Part shown: one piece after another, positions 45,426 through 53,509 of the stretch
Layout: each line of letters starts with the position of its first letter
Numbering within the stretch: position 1 is the stretch's first letter
Assembly: GCA_024643725.1 (NCBI GenBank)
Contig: JAHEMJ010000015.1
Coordinates: forward strand, 62,001 to 126,000
Reading direction: 5' to 3'
Length of the DNA stretch: 64,000 nt
Origin: Crocinitomicaceae bacterium
GTDB taxonomy: Bacteria; Bacteroidota; Bacteroidia; Flavobacteriales_D; Crocinitomicaceae
Translations under genes and position numbers: made by a program
The notes under the pieces: model-generated
What the model was told of the DNA's origin: nothing
Database searches by the model: none
Seen by the model: only the letters and a program-made list of their open reading frames with translations

Positions 45426-45476
45426 ACGTGTTAAACCTTACTAATAACAAGTAAAACCGTTGCTTTTTAAACATTT

Positions 45477-46082
45477 ATGACCAGTATTTTTGTTGCCAAA
45501 TTAGATTTTGGAGTGACCAATGAGCAATTAAGACAATTGTTCGAACAACATGGTAGCGTAATCAAAGTGAATGTCGCTACTGACAGAGAAACAGGTAAAT
45601 CAAGAGGCTTTGCCTTTGTTGAGATGGCCAATCGCGATGAAGCGATGAATGCCATCAACGCCTTGAACGGACACATGATCAATGGTCGTGATATCGCCGT
45701 AAAAGAAGCAGAGCAACGTGGAGACACTCGTCCAAATAACAATTCTCGTCCATCCGGAGATTTCCAACGTCCTTCTACACCTAGAAACGACGATCGACGT
45801 CCAAGCACACCAGGAGGAACAGATATCCCTGTCATCATTCCACCGATTGATTTATTGAAATCAGAACCTCGCAAAAAGGTGAACAAGGACAGAAAACCAG
45901 GAGATTCAGATTCTGACAATCGATCAAAAAAACCAAAAATGGATGCGTATAAAAAGAGCGGGAAAATGAATCGCTTTTTTGACGACGACGATGATGACGA
46001 TTTCGACGAAGACCTTTTTTCGTACAAAAAACGCGACGATGAAGAGGATTTCGACGACGAGGATGATGAGGATTTCGCATAG
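45477..46082 (+). CDS. RRM RNA-binding protein with disordered acidic tail
   Basis: A 201-residue protein. Residues 1-82 are a single RNA recognition motif with RNP2 IFVAKLDF and RNP1 SRGFAFVEM, so it binds single-stranded RNA. Residues about 85-150 are a polar, Arg/Pro/Asn-rich linker. The C terminus (about 165-201) is almost entirely Asp and Glu, with Phe interspersed. Small RRM proteins of bacteria often respond to cold or growth state. The acidic tail may compete with RNA or bind basic partners; that is inference. Confidence 0.9.
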   Translation: MTSIFVAKLDFGVTNEQLRQLFEQHGSVIKVNVATDRETGKSRGFAFVEMANRDEAMNAINALNGHMINGRDIAVKEAEQRGDTRPNNNSRPSGDFQRPSTPRNDDRRPSTPGGTDIPVIIPPIDLLKSEPRKKVNKDRKPGDSDSDNRSKKPKMDAYKKSGKMNRFFDDDDDDDFDEDLFSYKKRDDEEDFDDEDDEDFA

Positions 46083-46110
46083 CATCGAACGCTATTCGGT
46101 TCTTTCGTTG

Positions 46111-46118
46111 TACCTTTG
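46111..46118 (+). promoter_or_regulatory. -7 promoter element of cca
   Basis: TACCTTTG, consensus TAnnTTTG, 6 nt before the ATG at 46125. It argues against the in-frame TTG at 46116, which lies within the box. Confidence 0.5.
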
Positions 46119-46124
46119 CGCCCG

Positions 46125-47561
46125 ATGTCATCGAATTACGCAGCAAAACTAAAACACCCCGTATTTAAAGTTGTATCGCAATATGCAACCGAGCAAGGCC
46201 TACAAGCTTTTGTTATTGGTGGATTCGTACGTGACCTGATCATGGAACGTCCGTCGAAGGACATCGATATTCTCGTTTTAGGAGACGGTCCAAGTTTAGC
46301 CCAAGAAATCGCCAAAATTTTGCGTGTTAAAAAAGTAAGCGTTTTCAAAAATTTCGGAACCGCGCATTTTCGATACAAGGATTTGGATGTCGAATTTGTG
46401 GGAGCACGAAAAGAATCCTATTCGAAAGATTCTCGAAAACCGGTTACGGAAAAAGGCACTTTACAGGACGACCAAAATCGCCGAGATTTTACCATCAATA
46501 CCTTAGCACTTTCGCTTCATCAGGATGCTTATGGAGAATTGATCGATCCATTTGGCGGTGTTGCTGATATCGAAAAAGGCATGATCCGAACACCACTTGA
46601 ACCAGAAATTACGTTTAGCGACGACCCATTGCGCATGTTGAGAGCCATCCGCTTTGCTACGCGGTTCGACTTTCAAATTGAACGAACGTGTTTGGAGGCG
46701 ATGAAAAAGCAAGCCGCACGTTTAGAGATCATTTCGCAAGAACGCATAACAGATGAATTGAATAAAATCATCCTAACGGAGGTTCCATCGCGTGGATTTA
46801 AATTATTGAATGCCACAGATTTACTGCATCAGTTCTTTCCTGAAATGATTGCCCTTCATGGCATTGAAACTAAAAACGGAAAAGCCCACAAGGATAATTT
46901 TTACCACACCCTAGAAGTATTAGACAATCTTGCTCAAAACAGTGATTCACTTTGGTTACGTTGGGCAGCAATTTTGCATGACATAGCGAAACCACCAACG
47001 AAAAGATTTGACCCAATCGCAGGATGGACATTCCACGGACACGAAGAATTAGGGGCGAAAATGGTCCCACGCATTTTCACTCGATTGCGCCTGCCATTAG
47101 ATTACAAAATGAAATACGTTCAAAAACTTGTTCGTTTGCATTTGCGTCCCATTGCACTCGTTAAAGGTTCCGTGACGGATTCAGCGGTTCGTAGACTACT
47201 ACACGAAGCGGGAGATGATATTGAAGACCTGATGTTGCTCTGCAATGCCGACATCACTTCGAAAAATGAATTCAAGGTTAAACGCTATAAGAAGAACTTT
47301 GAACTCGTTTCAGAGAAATTAAAGCAAGTCGAAGAAAAAGACCGAATCCGCAATTTCCAACCTCCAGTGAGTGGTGAATTGATTATGAAAACCTTTGAAA
47401 TTGGACCATGTTCAGAAATTGGAACGATCAAATCCAAAATCAAGGAAGCCATTCTTGAAGGAACCATCTCAAATTCGTTTGACGATGCCGTTTCCGAAAT
47501 GTTGAGGCTAGGAAAAGAATTGGGATTAACCTTGGTCAATCCGCCAAGATTAGAGAATTAA
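46125..47561 (+). CDS. cca: CCA tRNA nucleotidyltransferase / poly(A) polymerase-family protein with HD domain
   Basis: A 478-residue class II nucleotidyltransferase that builds or repairs tRNA 3' CCA ends. Head motifs are FVIGGFVRDLIM (GGxVRD), the DxD pair KDIDILV, and RRDFTINTLA; neck/body block is DPLRMLRAIRFA. An HD phosphohydrolase domain follows (ILHDIAKPP, about residues 285-400). The tRNA-Glu genes in this window lack encoded CCA, in keeping with need for this enzyme. ATG at 46125. Confidence 0.94.
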   Translation: MSSNYAAKLKHPVFKVVSQYATEQGLQAFVIGGFVRDLIMERPSKDIDILVLGDGPSLAQEIAKILRVKKVSVFKNFGTAHFRYKDLDVEFVGARKESYSKDSRKPVTEKGTLQDDQNRRDFTINTLALSLHQDAYGELIDPFGGVADIEKGMIRTPLEPEITFSDDPLRMLRAIRFATRFDFQIERTCLEAMKKQAARLEIISQERITDELNKIILTEVPSRGFKLLNATDLLHQFFPEMIALHGIETKNGKAHKDNFYHTLEVLDNLAQNSDSLWLRWAAILHDIAKPPTKRFDPIAGWTFHGHEELGAKMVPRIFTRLRLPLDYKMKYVQKLVRLHLRPIALVKGSVTDSAVRRLLHEAGDDIEDLMLLCNADITSKNEFKVKRYKKNFELVSEKLKQVEEKDRIRNFQPPVSGELIMKTFEIGPCSEIGTIKSKIKEAILEGTISNSFDDAVSEMLRLGKELGLTLVNPPRLEN

Positions 47562-47594
47562 TTGTACCTTTACCATACGCGTAAAAAGACAAAA

Positions 47595-48155
47595 ATGCCA
47601 GGCTTAAAATTCAGGGTTTTATTGGATACAGATAAAAACGAAGAAGTTTTTAGAGACATCTTAATCAGCGATGTCAGTGACTTTGAAGCATTTTATCATG
47701 CCATTTTAAAATCATTCGATTTTAAAGGAGATCAAATGGCGAGTTTCTATGTTTCGAACGAAGATTGGGACAAAGGACACGAGATTAGTTTATTGGACAT
47801 GTCCTACGACGATGATTCCATCGATTCTCCAGCAACGGTGATGAAAAATGCCATCATAAAAGATTTTCTAGAAGAACCGGATCAACGCTTCATTCTCGTT
47901 TATGACTTTATGAAGATGTGGATCTTCTTGATTGAACTCATTGGATACGATCGAACTGAGCCGGAAACACCTGAAATGCTTTTAGCAATTGGGAAAGCCC
48001 CTCAAGAAGATTCCAGAGAGGCATTGGAAGAAGAGCTTTTTCAAGGTGAAGGAGGATTGGATGCAGAGGAAGAAGAAGATGATTTTGGCTTTGATGAATT
48101 CGACGATGATTACTCCGACGACGATTTAAGCGATTACAACGAGTACGAATATTAG
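47595..48155 (+). CDS. pRiA4b ORF-3-like protein with acidic tail
   Basis: A 186-residue protein whose first 125 residues resemble the plasmid pRiA4b ORF-3 family (LKFRVLLDTDKNEEVFRDILIS start, SFYVSNEDWDKG, FILVYDFMKMWIFLIEL). The last 50 residues are strongly acidic with interspersed Tyr and Phe. The family name comes from a plasmid gene but there is no mobile-element context here. I chose the ATG at 47595; TACCTTTA at 47565-47572 may be a -7 box. Function unknown. Confidence 0.8.
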   Translation: MPGLKFRVLLDTDKNEEVFRDILISDVSDFEAFYHAILKSFDFKGDQMASFYVSNEDWDKGHEISLLDMSYDDDSIDSPATVMKNAIIKDFLEEPDQRFILVYDFMKMWIFLIELIGYDRTEPETPEMLLAIGKAPQEDSREALEEELFQGEGGLDAEEEEDDFGFDEFDDDYSDDDLSDYNEYEY

Positions 48156-48156
48156 T

Positions 48157-48870
48157 ATGAAAACACCTATACAAGATCCAATTGGTCAAGCCATTTTGGA
48201 TTATCATCGAACCAAAAAACCATTCGACATTGTCGTTTCATCCGATTTATGTGATGACGATATTATTCCCATTGAAGTGCTATTTCGCTCTTACAATGAA
48301 ATGCCCGAATTGGAGCAGTTAGCCATTAAACTTTGTAAAGGACAAGTATTAGACGCCGGTGCTGGTGCTGGTGTTCATGCGAAAGAATTGATCAAACGAG
48401 GACACACCGTTTTTGCGATTGACACATCCGAAGGCGCGGTGAGTTATATGAAGGACCAAGGGATATCTGCCAAGCAAATTGATTTTGAATCCTATAATCC
48501 ACCAGCTAAGTTTGACACTATCCTCCTCCTGATGAACGGAATCGGTATCGCTCAAAAGAAATCAAATCTCTTGAATTTCTTAAAGAATGCTGGTGAAAAA
48601 TTAAACAAAGGTGGACAAATCATTTGTGACTCTTCCGATGTAAAGTATCTGTATGAGGATGAAGATGGTTCTTATTGGATGGATTTGAATTCCGAGTATT
48701 ACGGAAATTTCAAATTTCAAATGCATTATAAAAAAATCAGTGGACCAGAATTTAACTGGCTTTACGTGGATTACGACACCTTGCATGAAACAGCAACGTT
48801 GGCAGGATTTAAATGTCAGCGCGTATTCGACCTAGACGCCCATTTCTTGGCGCAATTAACTAAAATCTAA
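48157..48870 (+). CDS. Class I SAM-dependent methyltransferase
   Basis: A 237-residue Rossmann methyltransferase. Motif I is QVLDAGAGAGVHAKELIKRG (about residues 63-82), motif II VFAIDTSEGAV, and the acceptor-side loop FDTILLLMNGIGI. The substrate is not predictable; small-molecule substrates are typical for such stand-alone forms. It starts one base after the pRiA4b-like stop and may be cotranscribed with it. Confidence 0.85.
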   Translation: MKTPIQDPIGQAILDYHRTKKPFDIVVSSDLCDDDIIPIEVLFRSYNEMPELEQLAIKLCKGQVLDAGAGAGVHAKELIKRGHTVFAIDTSEGAVSYMKDQGISAKQIDFESYNPPAKFDTILLLMNGIGIAQKKSNLLNFLKNAGEKLNKGGQIICDSSDVKYLYEDEDGSYWMDLNSEYYGNFKFQMHYKKISGPEFNWLYVDYDTLHETATLAGFKCQRVFDLDAHFLAQLTKI

Positions 48871-48880
48871 TTTTCGTTCG

Positions 48881-49327
48881 ATGCGTCCATTCTGGTTTTT
48901 AGCCGCACTTATTATCCTAGCAGCAACTTCATGTGGTTATTCCGATCAACAACTAAATGCGTTTGATCAGAAAATTGAAAAGTTTATCTCGCGTAAAAAA
49001 TTTCATGTCGAAAAATCTGAAACAGGACTCTATACAGAAATTTTAGAGGAAGGGACTGGACGAGAAATCCATTTAACAGATAGTGTTGGTGTGACTTACA
49101 TAGGCACCTTGCTTTCTGGTGAAAAATTTGATGAACAAAAAAAGACCATTTACCTGCCCATGCGCGGCGTCATAGATGGTTGGAAAGAAGCGTTAATTGG
49201 ACAAAAACAAGGTGTGAAACTGCGCTTGATTGTCCCTCCGCAAATAGCTTATGGCGCAGGTGGAAAAGACAAAATTCCTGAGAATGCAGCGCTTTATTTT
49301 GAATTGACAGTAGAAGATGTGAAATAA
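48881..49327 (+). CDS. FKBP-type peptidyl-prolyl isomerase lipoprotein
   Basis: A 148-residue lipoprotein with lipobox LAATSC (about residue 18). An FKBP domain spans about 60-147 with VGVTYIGTLLSGEKFDE, VIDGWKEALIG and PPQIAYGAGG. It should help fold exported proteins at the outer face of the inner membrane or inner face of the outer membrane. It resembles flavobacterial GldI-type FKBPs, but the gliding role is not shown. It is one of three FKBP genes in the window. Confidence 0.9.
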   Translation: MRPFWFLAALIILAATSCGYSDQQLNAFDQKIEKFISRKKFHVEKSETGLYTEILEEGTGREIHLTDSVGVTYIGTLLSGEKFDEQKKTIYLPMRGVIDGWKEALIGQKQGVKLRLIVPPQIAYGAGGKDKIPENAALYFELTVEDVK

Positions 49328-49339
49328 ATGCAGAATTCC

Positions 49340-49369
49340 TTGCCATTATCGTCACATTGATTAATTTTG
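49340..49369 (+). promoter_or_regulatory. Promoter of sucD (TTG-N19-TAATTTTG)
   Basis: TTG at 49340-49342 and TAATTTTG at 49362-49369 with a 19-nt spacer fit the Bacteroidota -33/-7 consensus fully. The predicted leader to the ATG at 49395 is about 20 nt. This is the best promoter in the window. Confidence 0.75.
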
Positions 49370-49394
49370 ACCACGCAAAAATAGAAGTAGTCTT

Positions 49395-50270
49395 ATGAGT
49401 GTTTTAGTGAATAAAAATTCCAGAGTCATCGTTCAAGGTTTTACCGGAAGTGAAGGTACATTCCACGCAAGTCAGATGATTGAGTATGGTACAAATGTCG
49501 TTGGTGGTGTTACACCAGGAAAAGGTGGAAGTACGCACCTTGATCGACCAGTATTTAACACAGTTGCTGATGCTGTTTCTAACACGCAAGCAGACACTTC
49601 CATCATCTTTGTTCCGCCAGCGTTCGCTGCAGATGCAATCATGGAATCTGCAGAAGCAGGAATCAAAGTGATTGTTTGTATCACGGAAGGAATTCCAGTG
49701 AACGACATGGTGAAAGCGAAAGAATACATCAAAGGACACGATTGCCGTTTAATCGGACCGAACTGTCCAGGTGTTATTACAGCTGGAGAAGCGAAAGTTG
49801 GTATTATGCCAGGATTCGTTTTCAAACAAGGAAAGATTGGTATCGTTTCTAAATCAGGAACGTTAACATACGAAGCAGCTGACCAAGTAGCGAAAGCTGG
49901 AATGGGTATCACAACAGCTATTGGTATTGGTGGAGATCCAATTATTGGAACCACAACGAGAGAAGCAGTTGAACTATTGATGAACGATCCAGAAACTGAA
50001 GGAATCGTTATGATTGGTGAGATCGGTGGAAACTTGGAGGCAATCGCTGCAAAATGGATCAAAGAAAATGGTACAAAACCAGTTGTTGGATTCATCGCAG
50101 GTGAAACAGCTCCAAAAGGAAGAACCATGGGTCACGCAGGAGCAATTGTTGGTGGAAGCGATGATACAGCAGAAGCGAAAAAACGCATCATGCGCGAGTG
50201 TGGTATTCACGTAGTGGACTCTCCAGCGCAAATTGGAGCGAAAATGGCAGAAGTAATGGCGAATAAATAA
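49395..50270 (+). CDS. sucD: Succinyl-CoA ligase alpha subunit
   Basis: A 291-residue TCA-cycle subunit carrying the CoA site and the phosphohistidine. It begins with [19 protein letters not shown], has the CoA-binding GPNCPGVI block and the catalytic histidine in [11 protein letters not shown]. The beta subunit sucC is not adjacent, so the two subunits are encoded apart. It has its own strong promoter and terminator, hence a monocistronic unit. Confidence 0.97.
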   Translation: MSVLVNKNSRVIVQGFTGSEGTFHASQMIEYGTNVVGGVTPGKGGSTHLDRPVFNTVADAVSNTQADTSIIFVPPAFAADAIMESAEAGIKVIVCITEGIPVNDMVKAKEYIKGHDCRLIGPNCPGVITAGEAKVGIMPGFVFKQGKIGIVSKSGTLTYEAADQVAKAGMGITTAIGIGGDPIIGTTTREAVELLMNDPETEGIVMIGEIGGNLEAIAAKWIKENGTKPVVGFIAGETAPKGRTMGHAGAIVGGSDDTAEAKKRIMRECGIHVVDSPAQIGAKMAEVMANK

Positions 50271-50292
50271 TTCGTTCATCTGAAGATATGAA

Positions 50293-50316
50293 AAGCGCCT
50301 ATTGGCGCTTTTTTTT
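50293..50316 (+). terminator. Intrinsic terminator of sucD
   Basis: Stem AAGCGCC/GGCGCTT with loop TATT (50293-50310) followed by an uninterrupted T run, 22 nt past the sucD stop. Confidence 0.88.
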
Positions 50317-50340
50317 ATGCCGATAATTTTTGAGATTGAA

Positions 50341-52080
50341 CTAATTCCAGAAATCCCAAGTCAAACCAATCTTCGCTTGCATTCTTGGAAATGGATAGTT
50401 TTGCAACAGCGAAATACTTGGATCAACCCAATAAGCACCGATGTTGTCTATGCGAATGAAAAAACGAAACGTTTCTACTTCTATCGCAGTGGTGAAGGAT
50501 GCATTTACATATCCTTTTTGGAGCGTTCCAGGATTGTGAACAAGGTCGAAAACACCCATTTGAGGAACGAAAGTCATTTGCTGAAAAGCACTTAAATATT
50601 GCACATCCCCGGCAAACAACATGTGTAATTTTTTAGCTTTAAAGACGCCGCCTTTCCACTGAACATGTACATTGAGGTTGTGAGCTGATTGAAAATTCAA
50701 GGAATGATTCACATCCGTCCAAGTATACGATGGATGAATTTGCAATCCTTTGTAATTCCACTTCACCCCTACTTTTGCTTGTTGCGCAAAACCAGTGCTC
50801 GCGGTAGCGTTATTCACCCATGTTCCCATCACGCCATCAAAAACATAGACATTTCGAAATTGCAAGAATCGGTATTGTGCTGAGAGTTCAATTTTTCCTA
50901 CTTGTCGTAAAAGTTGAATACCCAAAGATTGATTCCACTGCTTGGACAAGGATGTCAAGTCGTATTGAACATTGTTGCTATAATACTTTCGTTGCATGAG
51001 TTCTGGTAGCTCATTGCGCAGGTCATGCTGTGCGGAAAACTGTGATTTTCCCATTTGCCACAGAATCTTGGACAAGGATGTAAATCCTTGAGCGGCACCG
51101 CTCAAATTTAACCCACTCACATGATTTAATTCAAATGATTTGCCGGCGTAACGCAATTGATTCATCCACCAAAGCTCATTGACATTCCTTGCGCTGTATG
51201 CATCTCCCCAGGTTCTATTGCGTAGATTCAACAAGCACTGAACGCTCCATTTTGACTGTTGAAAAAACACCCCTGCTTGATTACTAAATGTCCGTTCCTT
51301 TAAGCGATCACTTGTCGTATCGGCATTCCAATAAACATGGTTATACAATTGAACCAATGAGTCTATTTCCGAATATGTTCTTCTGGACTCATTGAAGGCA
51401 TGTTTGGCGATGATTCCGAATCCCCGAATGGAATCTTTGTTCAAATCCCATTGATGTGAATAGCGAATGGCGTTTAAAACATGGCTTGACTGAGCATTTT
51501 CCTTTTGAACCGCCTGCAGATTTAGGTCGATGTCGGGAATAGCACTTGAACTTAAAAGTCCATTTGACCATGAACGCGTTTGCGATTGACTATTCGCATT
51601 TAAGTCGAAGGAGTAATGTGTTCCGTTTCGCAATAATTGAAAAATGAAATTGTTCATCGAAAACGCATCGTTTCGCAAAAACCCATTTCCTTTATTTTTA
51701 TCAAAGGAGACATTCATGAGGAGTCCATGACGATAGGCTTGTTGGAAATCCACATGTAGGCGCTGCGCACCTTGCGCACCAAATCCATACATAAATCCTA
51801 AATGAGGCAAGGCTGAAAACCGCGTTTGATTATCTTTTATGGTGAGAAACGACAACATGGACCCATGATTTGCATAGAGCGCCAAGGGGGACAAAAGTGT
51901 CGATTCCGGAGATAAATAAAAAATGGATTGAAATGGTTTTACAGAGTTGGACAAAGTATCCAAAGAACCGAATGTGCGATGCGTGCTTTTGATGGTATCG
52001 AATTGATTGAACGACAATGATTGTCCAAAAACCCCCGAGGAGAATACCAAAAAGAAAAAAGAAAAAGCACTGTTTTTCAT
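50341..52080 (-). CDS. Putative outer membrane porin (Porin_10-like)
   Basis: A 579-residue protein with a signal peptide (MKNSAFSFFFLVFSSGVFGQ). The body is rich in alternating aromatic/polar strands, as in an outer membrane barrel, and the last residues IGLTWDFWN end in an aromatic pattern. It resembles the Bacteroidota putative-porin family (Porin_10). I chose the ATG at 52080; an ATG at 52092 and the open frame to 52140 lie in the -7 box and the rpsT terminator. Solute unknown. Confidence 0.8.
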   Translation of the reverse strand: MKNSAFSFFFLVFSSGVFGQSLSFNQFDTIKSTHRTFGSLDTLSNSVKPFQSIFYLSPESTLLSPLALYANHGSMLSFLTIKDNQTRFSALPHLGFMYGFGAQGAQRLHVDFQQAYRHGLLMNVSFDKNKGNGFLRNDAFSMNNFIFQLLRNGTHYSFDLNANSQSQTRSWSNGLLSSSAIPDIDLNLQAVQKENAQSSHVLNAIRYSHQWDLNKDSIRGFGIIAKHAFNESRRTYSEIDSLVQLYNHVYWNADTTSDRLKERTFSNQAGVFFQQSKWSVQCLLNLRNRTWGDAYSARNVNELWWMNQLRYAGKSFELNHVSGLNLSGAAQGFTSLSKILWQMGKSQFSAQHDLRNELPELMQRKYYSNNVQYDLTSLSKQWNQSLGIQLLRQVGKIELSAQYRFLQFRNVYVFDGVMGTWVNNATASTGFAQQAKVGVKWNYKGLQIHPSYTWTDVNHSLNFQSAHNLNVHVQWKGGVFKAKKLHMLFAGDVQYLSAFQQMTFVPQMGVFDLVHNPGTLQKGYVNASFTTAIEVETFRFFIRIDNIGAYWVDPSISLLQNYPFPRMQAKIGLTWDFWN

Positions 52081-52085
52081 AAAAG

Positions 52086-52093
52086 CAAACATA
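52086..52093 (-). promoter_or_regulatory. -7 promoter element of the porin gene
   Basis: Minus-strand TATGTTTG, a TAnnTTTG match, 5 nt before the ATG at 52080. It lies just past the rpsT terminator. Confidence 0.45.
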
Positions 52094-52094
52094 A

Positions 52095-52119
52095 CAAAAA
52101 AAGGGGCTCGAGGCCCCTT
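52095..52119 (-). terminator. Intrinsic terminator of rpsT
   Basis: Stem AAGGGGC/GCCCCTT with a 5-nt loop (52101-52119). On the minus strand it is followed by a run of T. It lies 21 nt beyond the rpsT stop and separates rpsT from the porin gene. Confidence 0.9.
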
Positions 52120-52140
52120 AACAATTGGATATTTATGCAA

Positions 52141-52392
52141 TTACATTTTGTTCACACGCACTTGCAACCCTGATTTCAAGTTTGCAGCTTTGTTGCTGTG
52201 AATGATGTTTCTTTTTGCTAATTTATCTAACATCGCCACAACCTTTGGCAACATTGCTTCTGCTTCTGTGCGAACTTTTGTCTCACGTAATTTGCGAAGC
52301 GCGTTACGAGTTGTTTTGTGTTGGTATTTGTTCAATACACGTTTTGCGTCGTTTGAACGAATACGTTTGATAGCTGATTTATGGTTTGCCAT
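52141..52392 (-). CDS. rpsT: Small ribosomal subunit protein bS20
   Basis: An 83-residue basic helical protein of the 30S subunit that binds 16S rRNA. It starts MANHKSAIKRIRSNDAKR, the standard bS20 opening, and ends with the NKAANLKSGL block. It lies downstream of two tRNA-Glu genes on the same strand, 47 nt from the nearest, and may share their transcript. Confidence 0.97.
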   Translation of the reverse strand: MANHKSAIKRIRSNDAKRVLNKYQHKTTRNALRKLRETKVRTEAEAMLPKVVAMLDKLAKRNIIHSNKAANLKSGLQVRVNKM

Positions 52393-52439
52393 AACTTAAT
52401 TGTTTATTAAAAACGTTCTAAAATTCTTTAAATCCTTCG

Positions 52440-52511
52440 CAGCCCATAGGAGAATCGAACTCCTGTTTCCAGGATGAAAACCTGGCGTCCTAACCACTAG
52501 ACGAATGGGCC
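52440..52511 (-). tRNA. tRNA-Glu (UUC), copy 2
   Basis: A 72-nt cloverleaf: acceptor GGCCCAT/ATGGGCT (first pair G-U) plus discriminator G, D arm, anticodon loop TTTTCAT with anticodon TTC, and the TTCGATT T-loop. CCA is not encoded. The sequence is identical to the copy 10 nt upstream. Confidence 0.95.
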
Positions 52512-52521
52512 AAAAACTTGG

Positions 52522-52593
52522 CAGCCCATAGGAGAATCGAACTCCTGTTTCCAGGATGAAAACCTGGCGTCCTAACCACTAGACGAATGGGCC
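52522..52593 (-). tRNA. tRNA-Glu (UUC), copy 1
   Basis: Identical 72-nt tRNA-Glu, anticodon TTC, without encoded CCA. It is upstream of the other copy on the minus strand, separated by 10 nt, so one precursor probably carries both. Confidence 0.95.
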
Positions 52594-52672
52594 GTAAACT
52601 AGATTATCCTAATTTTTGGGATTGCAAATATACTAGGAATTTCTTGAAGCGCAAGGGCGCAAGAAGATTTTT

Positions 52673-53368
52673 TTAATAATTTTCTGTATCCTCATGTTTC
52701 ATCTTAAATCCAAGACGTTTAGCCGTCTGTAATTTTAAGCTTTCTCCCATAAGTTGTATTTGCGCCACCGATATCTCACTTAAGTACTCAAATGGCGGAA
52801 TGTACAAGTCGAATTCAAGCGCATGTGCAAACGATAATTGAACAATTAAGCGCAATGCATCATCACTCAATACCATGTTTTGCGGATCTCTAAACATGAA
52901 TCCAAGTGTCCCCTTCCCCTCTATCAAAAAGTGATTTTCATGGTTTAAGAACAGGCGCCCAATCAAATATCCAGCGTCATCCATTCGATTCTGCAGGATC
53001 GATTCTGCTAGAAAATTAAAGATGTGAATGGTCGAGAAATAGCCATTATTTTGGTTTTGTTTGAAATAGGCGGTACCCCAAAGTGGATTATGGTCTGGCA
53101 AGCGAAAAACGTTTTGATGTAAATTGTACACCAATACATCACTTCCAACATAGGCGTGAATCTCAAATTTTCCTTTATCCTGATAACTCAAACGAACCCT
53201 TGGATCGGTAATGGATTTTTTCAATTCCTCAATTTCCGAGATGACCATCGCCTTTAGCTTCTCAAATACCTTTTCGCTATCGTCTGCGATGTCCTGTTTC
53301 AAGGCAGATTTGTGCAACAATAAGTCTATTAACTGTGCACGATTTTGTTCAATTGGATCCTTCGCCAT
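52673..53368 (-). CDS. Unknown cytoplasmic protein
   Basis: A 231-residue protein with no signal or membrane segment and no family I recognise. An N-terminal helix (about 25-50, with DDSEKVFEKLKAMVISEIEELKK) is followed by a mixed alpha/beta region (RLSYQDKGKFEIHAYVGSDVLVYNLHQNVF, WGTAYFKQNQNNGYFSTIHIFNFLAES) and a helical end. It is probably a conserved flavobacterial protein. Minus-strand TAAATTTG at 53386-53393 lies 17 nt before the ATG and may be its -7 box. The gap to the tRNAs is 79 nt. Confidence 0.75.
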   Translation of the reverse strand: MAKDPIEQNRAQLIDLLLHKSALKQDIADDSEKVFEKLKAMVISEIEELKKSITDPRVRLSYQDKGKFEIHAYVGSDVLVYNLHQNVFRLPDHNPLWGTAYFKQNQNNGYFSTIHIFNFLAESILQNRMDDAGYLIGRLFLNHENHFLIEGKGTLGFMFRDPQNMVLSDDALRLIVQLSFAHALEFDLYIPPFEYLSEISVAQIQLMGESLKLQTAKRLGFKMKHEDTENY

Positions 53369-53509
53369 TTTTATTATTATTTCTTCAAATTTACACTTAA
53401 TGGCACCATTTTTGAAGATTCCGTTGCGGAAATTTTAGGTTGGTTCCGAAAAAATTCCGATATTTGAATTTATGAGTGTCCAAACGACACTTTTCGAAAC
53501 AACAAAAAC

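Larger units (their letters stand above)
45108..45476. other. Divergent intergenic region, the longest in the window
   Basis: These 369 bases hold no credible ORF. They contain the SiaC-like -7 box at one end and the RRM promoter at the other. A 6-bp inverted repeat ATACTT-AC-AAGTAT at 45236-45249 could be an operator. AAAGGGA (near 45340) can pair with TCCCTTT (near 45385) to enclose a purine-rich stretch upstream of the RRM promoter. No function can be assigned to either. Confidence 0.5.

Noticed and set aside
45467-46027. 186-codon minus-strand frame with a serine-rich start
   Set aside because: The serine run is the antisense of the GAC/GAT-rich acidic tail of the RRM protein; no family features.
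47595-48155. Mobile-element origin for the pRiA4b ORF-3-like gene
   Set aside because: The family name recalls a plasmid, but there are no transposase genes, terminal repeats or integration sites around it and its composition fits the neighbours.
49472-50128. 218-codon open frame on the minus strand
   Set aside because: It is wholly antisense to sucD, a certain gene, and its translation is low-complexity Pro/Ile/Ser as expected from a mirrored reading frame.
52440-52593. Direct repeats as integration (att) sites of an island at the tRNA genes
   Set aside because: The repeats are complete tandem tRNA genes and the flanking genes are ordinary (rpsT, conserved unknown); no integrase is in the window.
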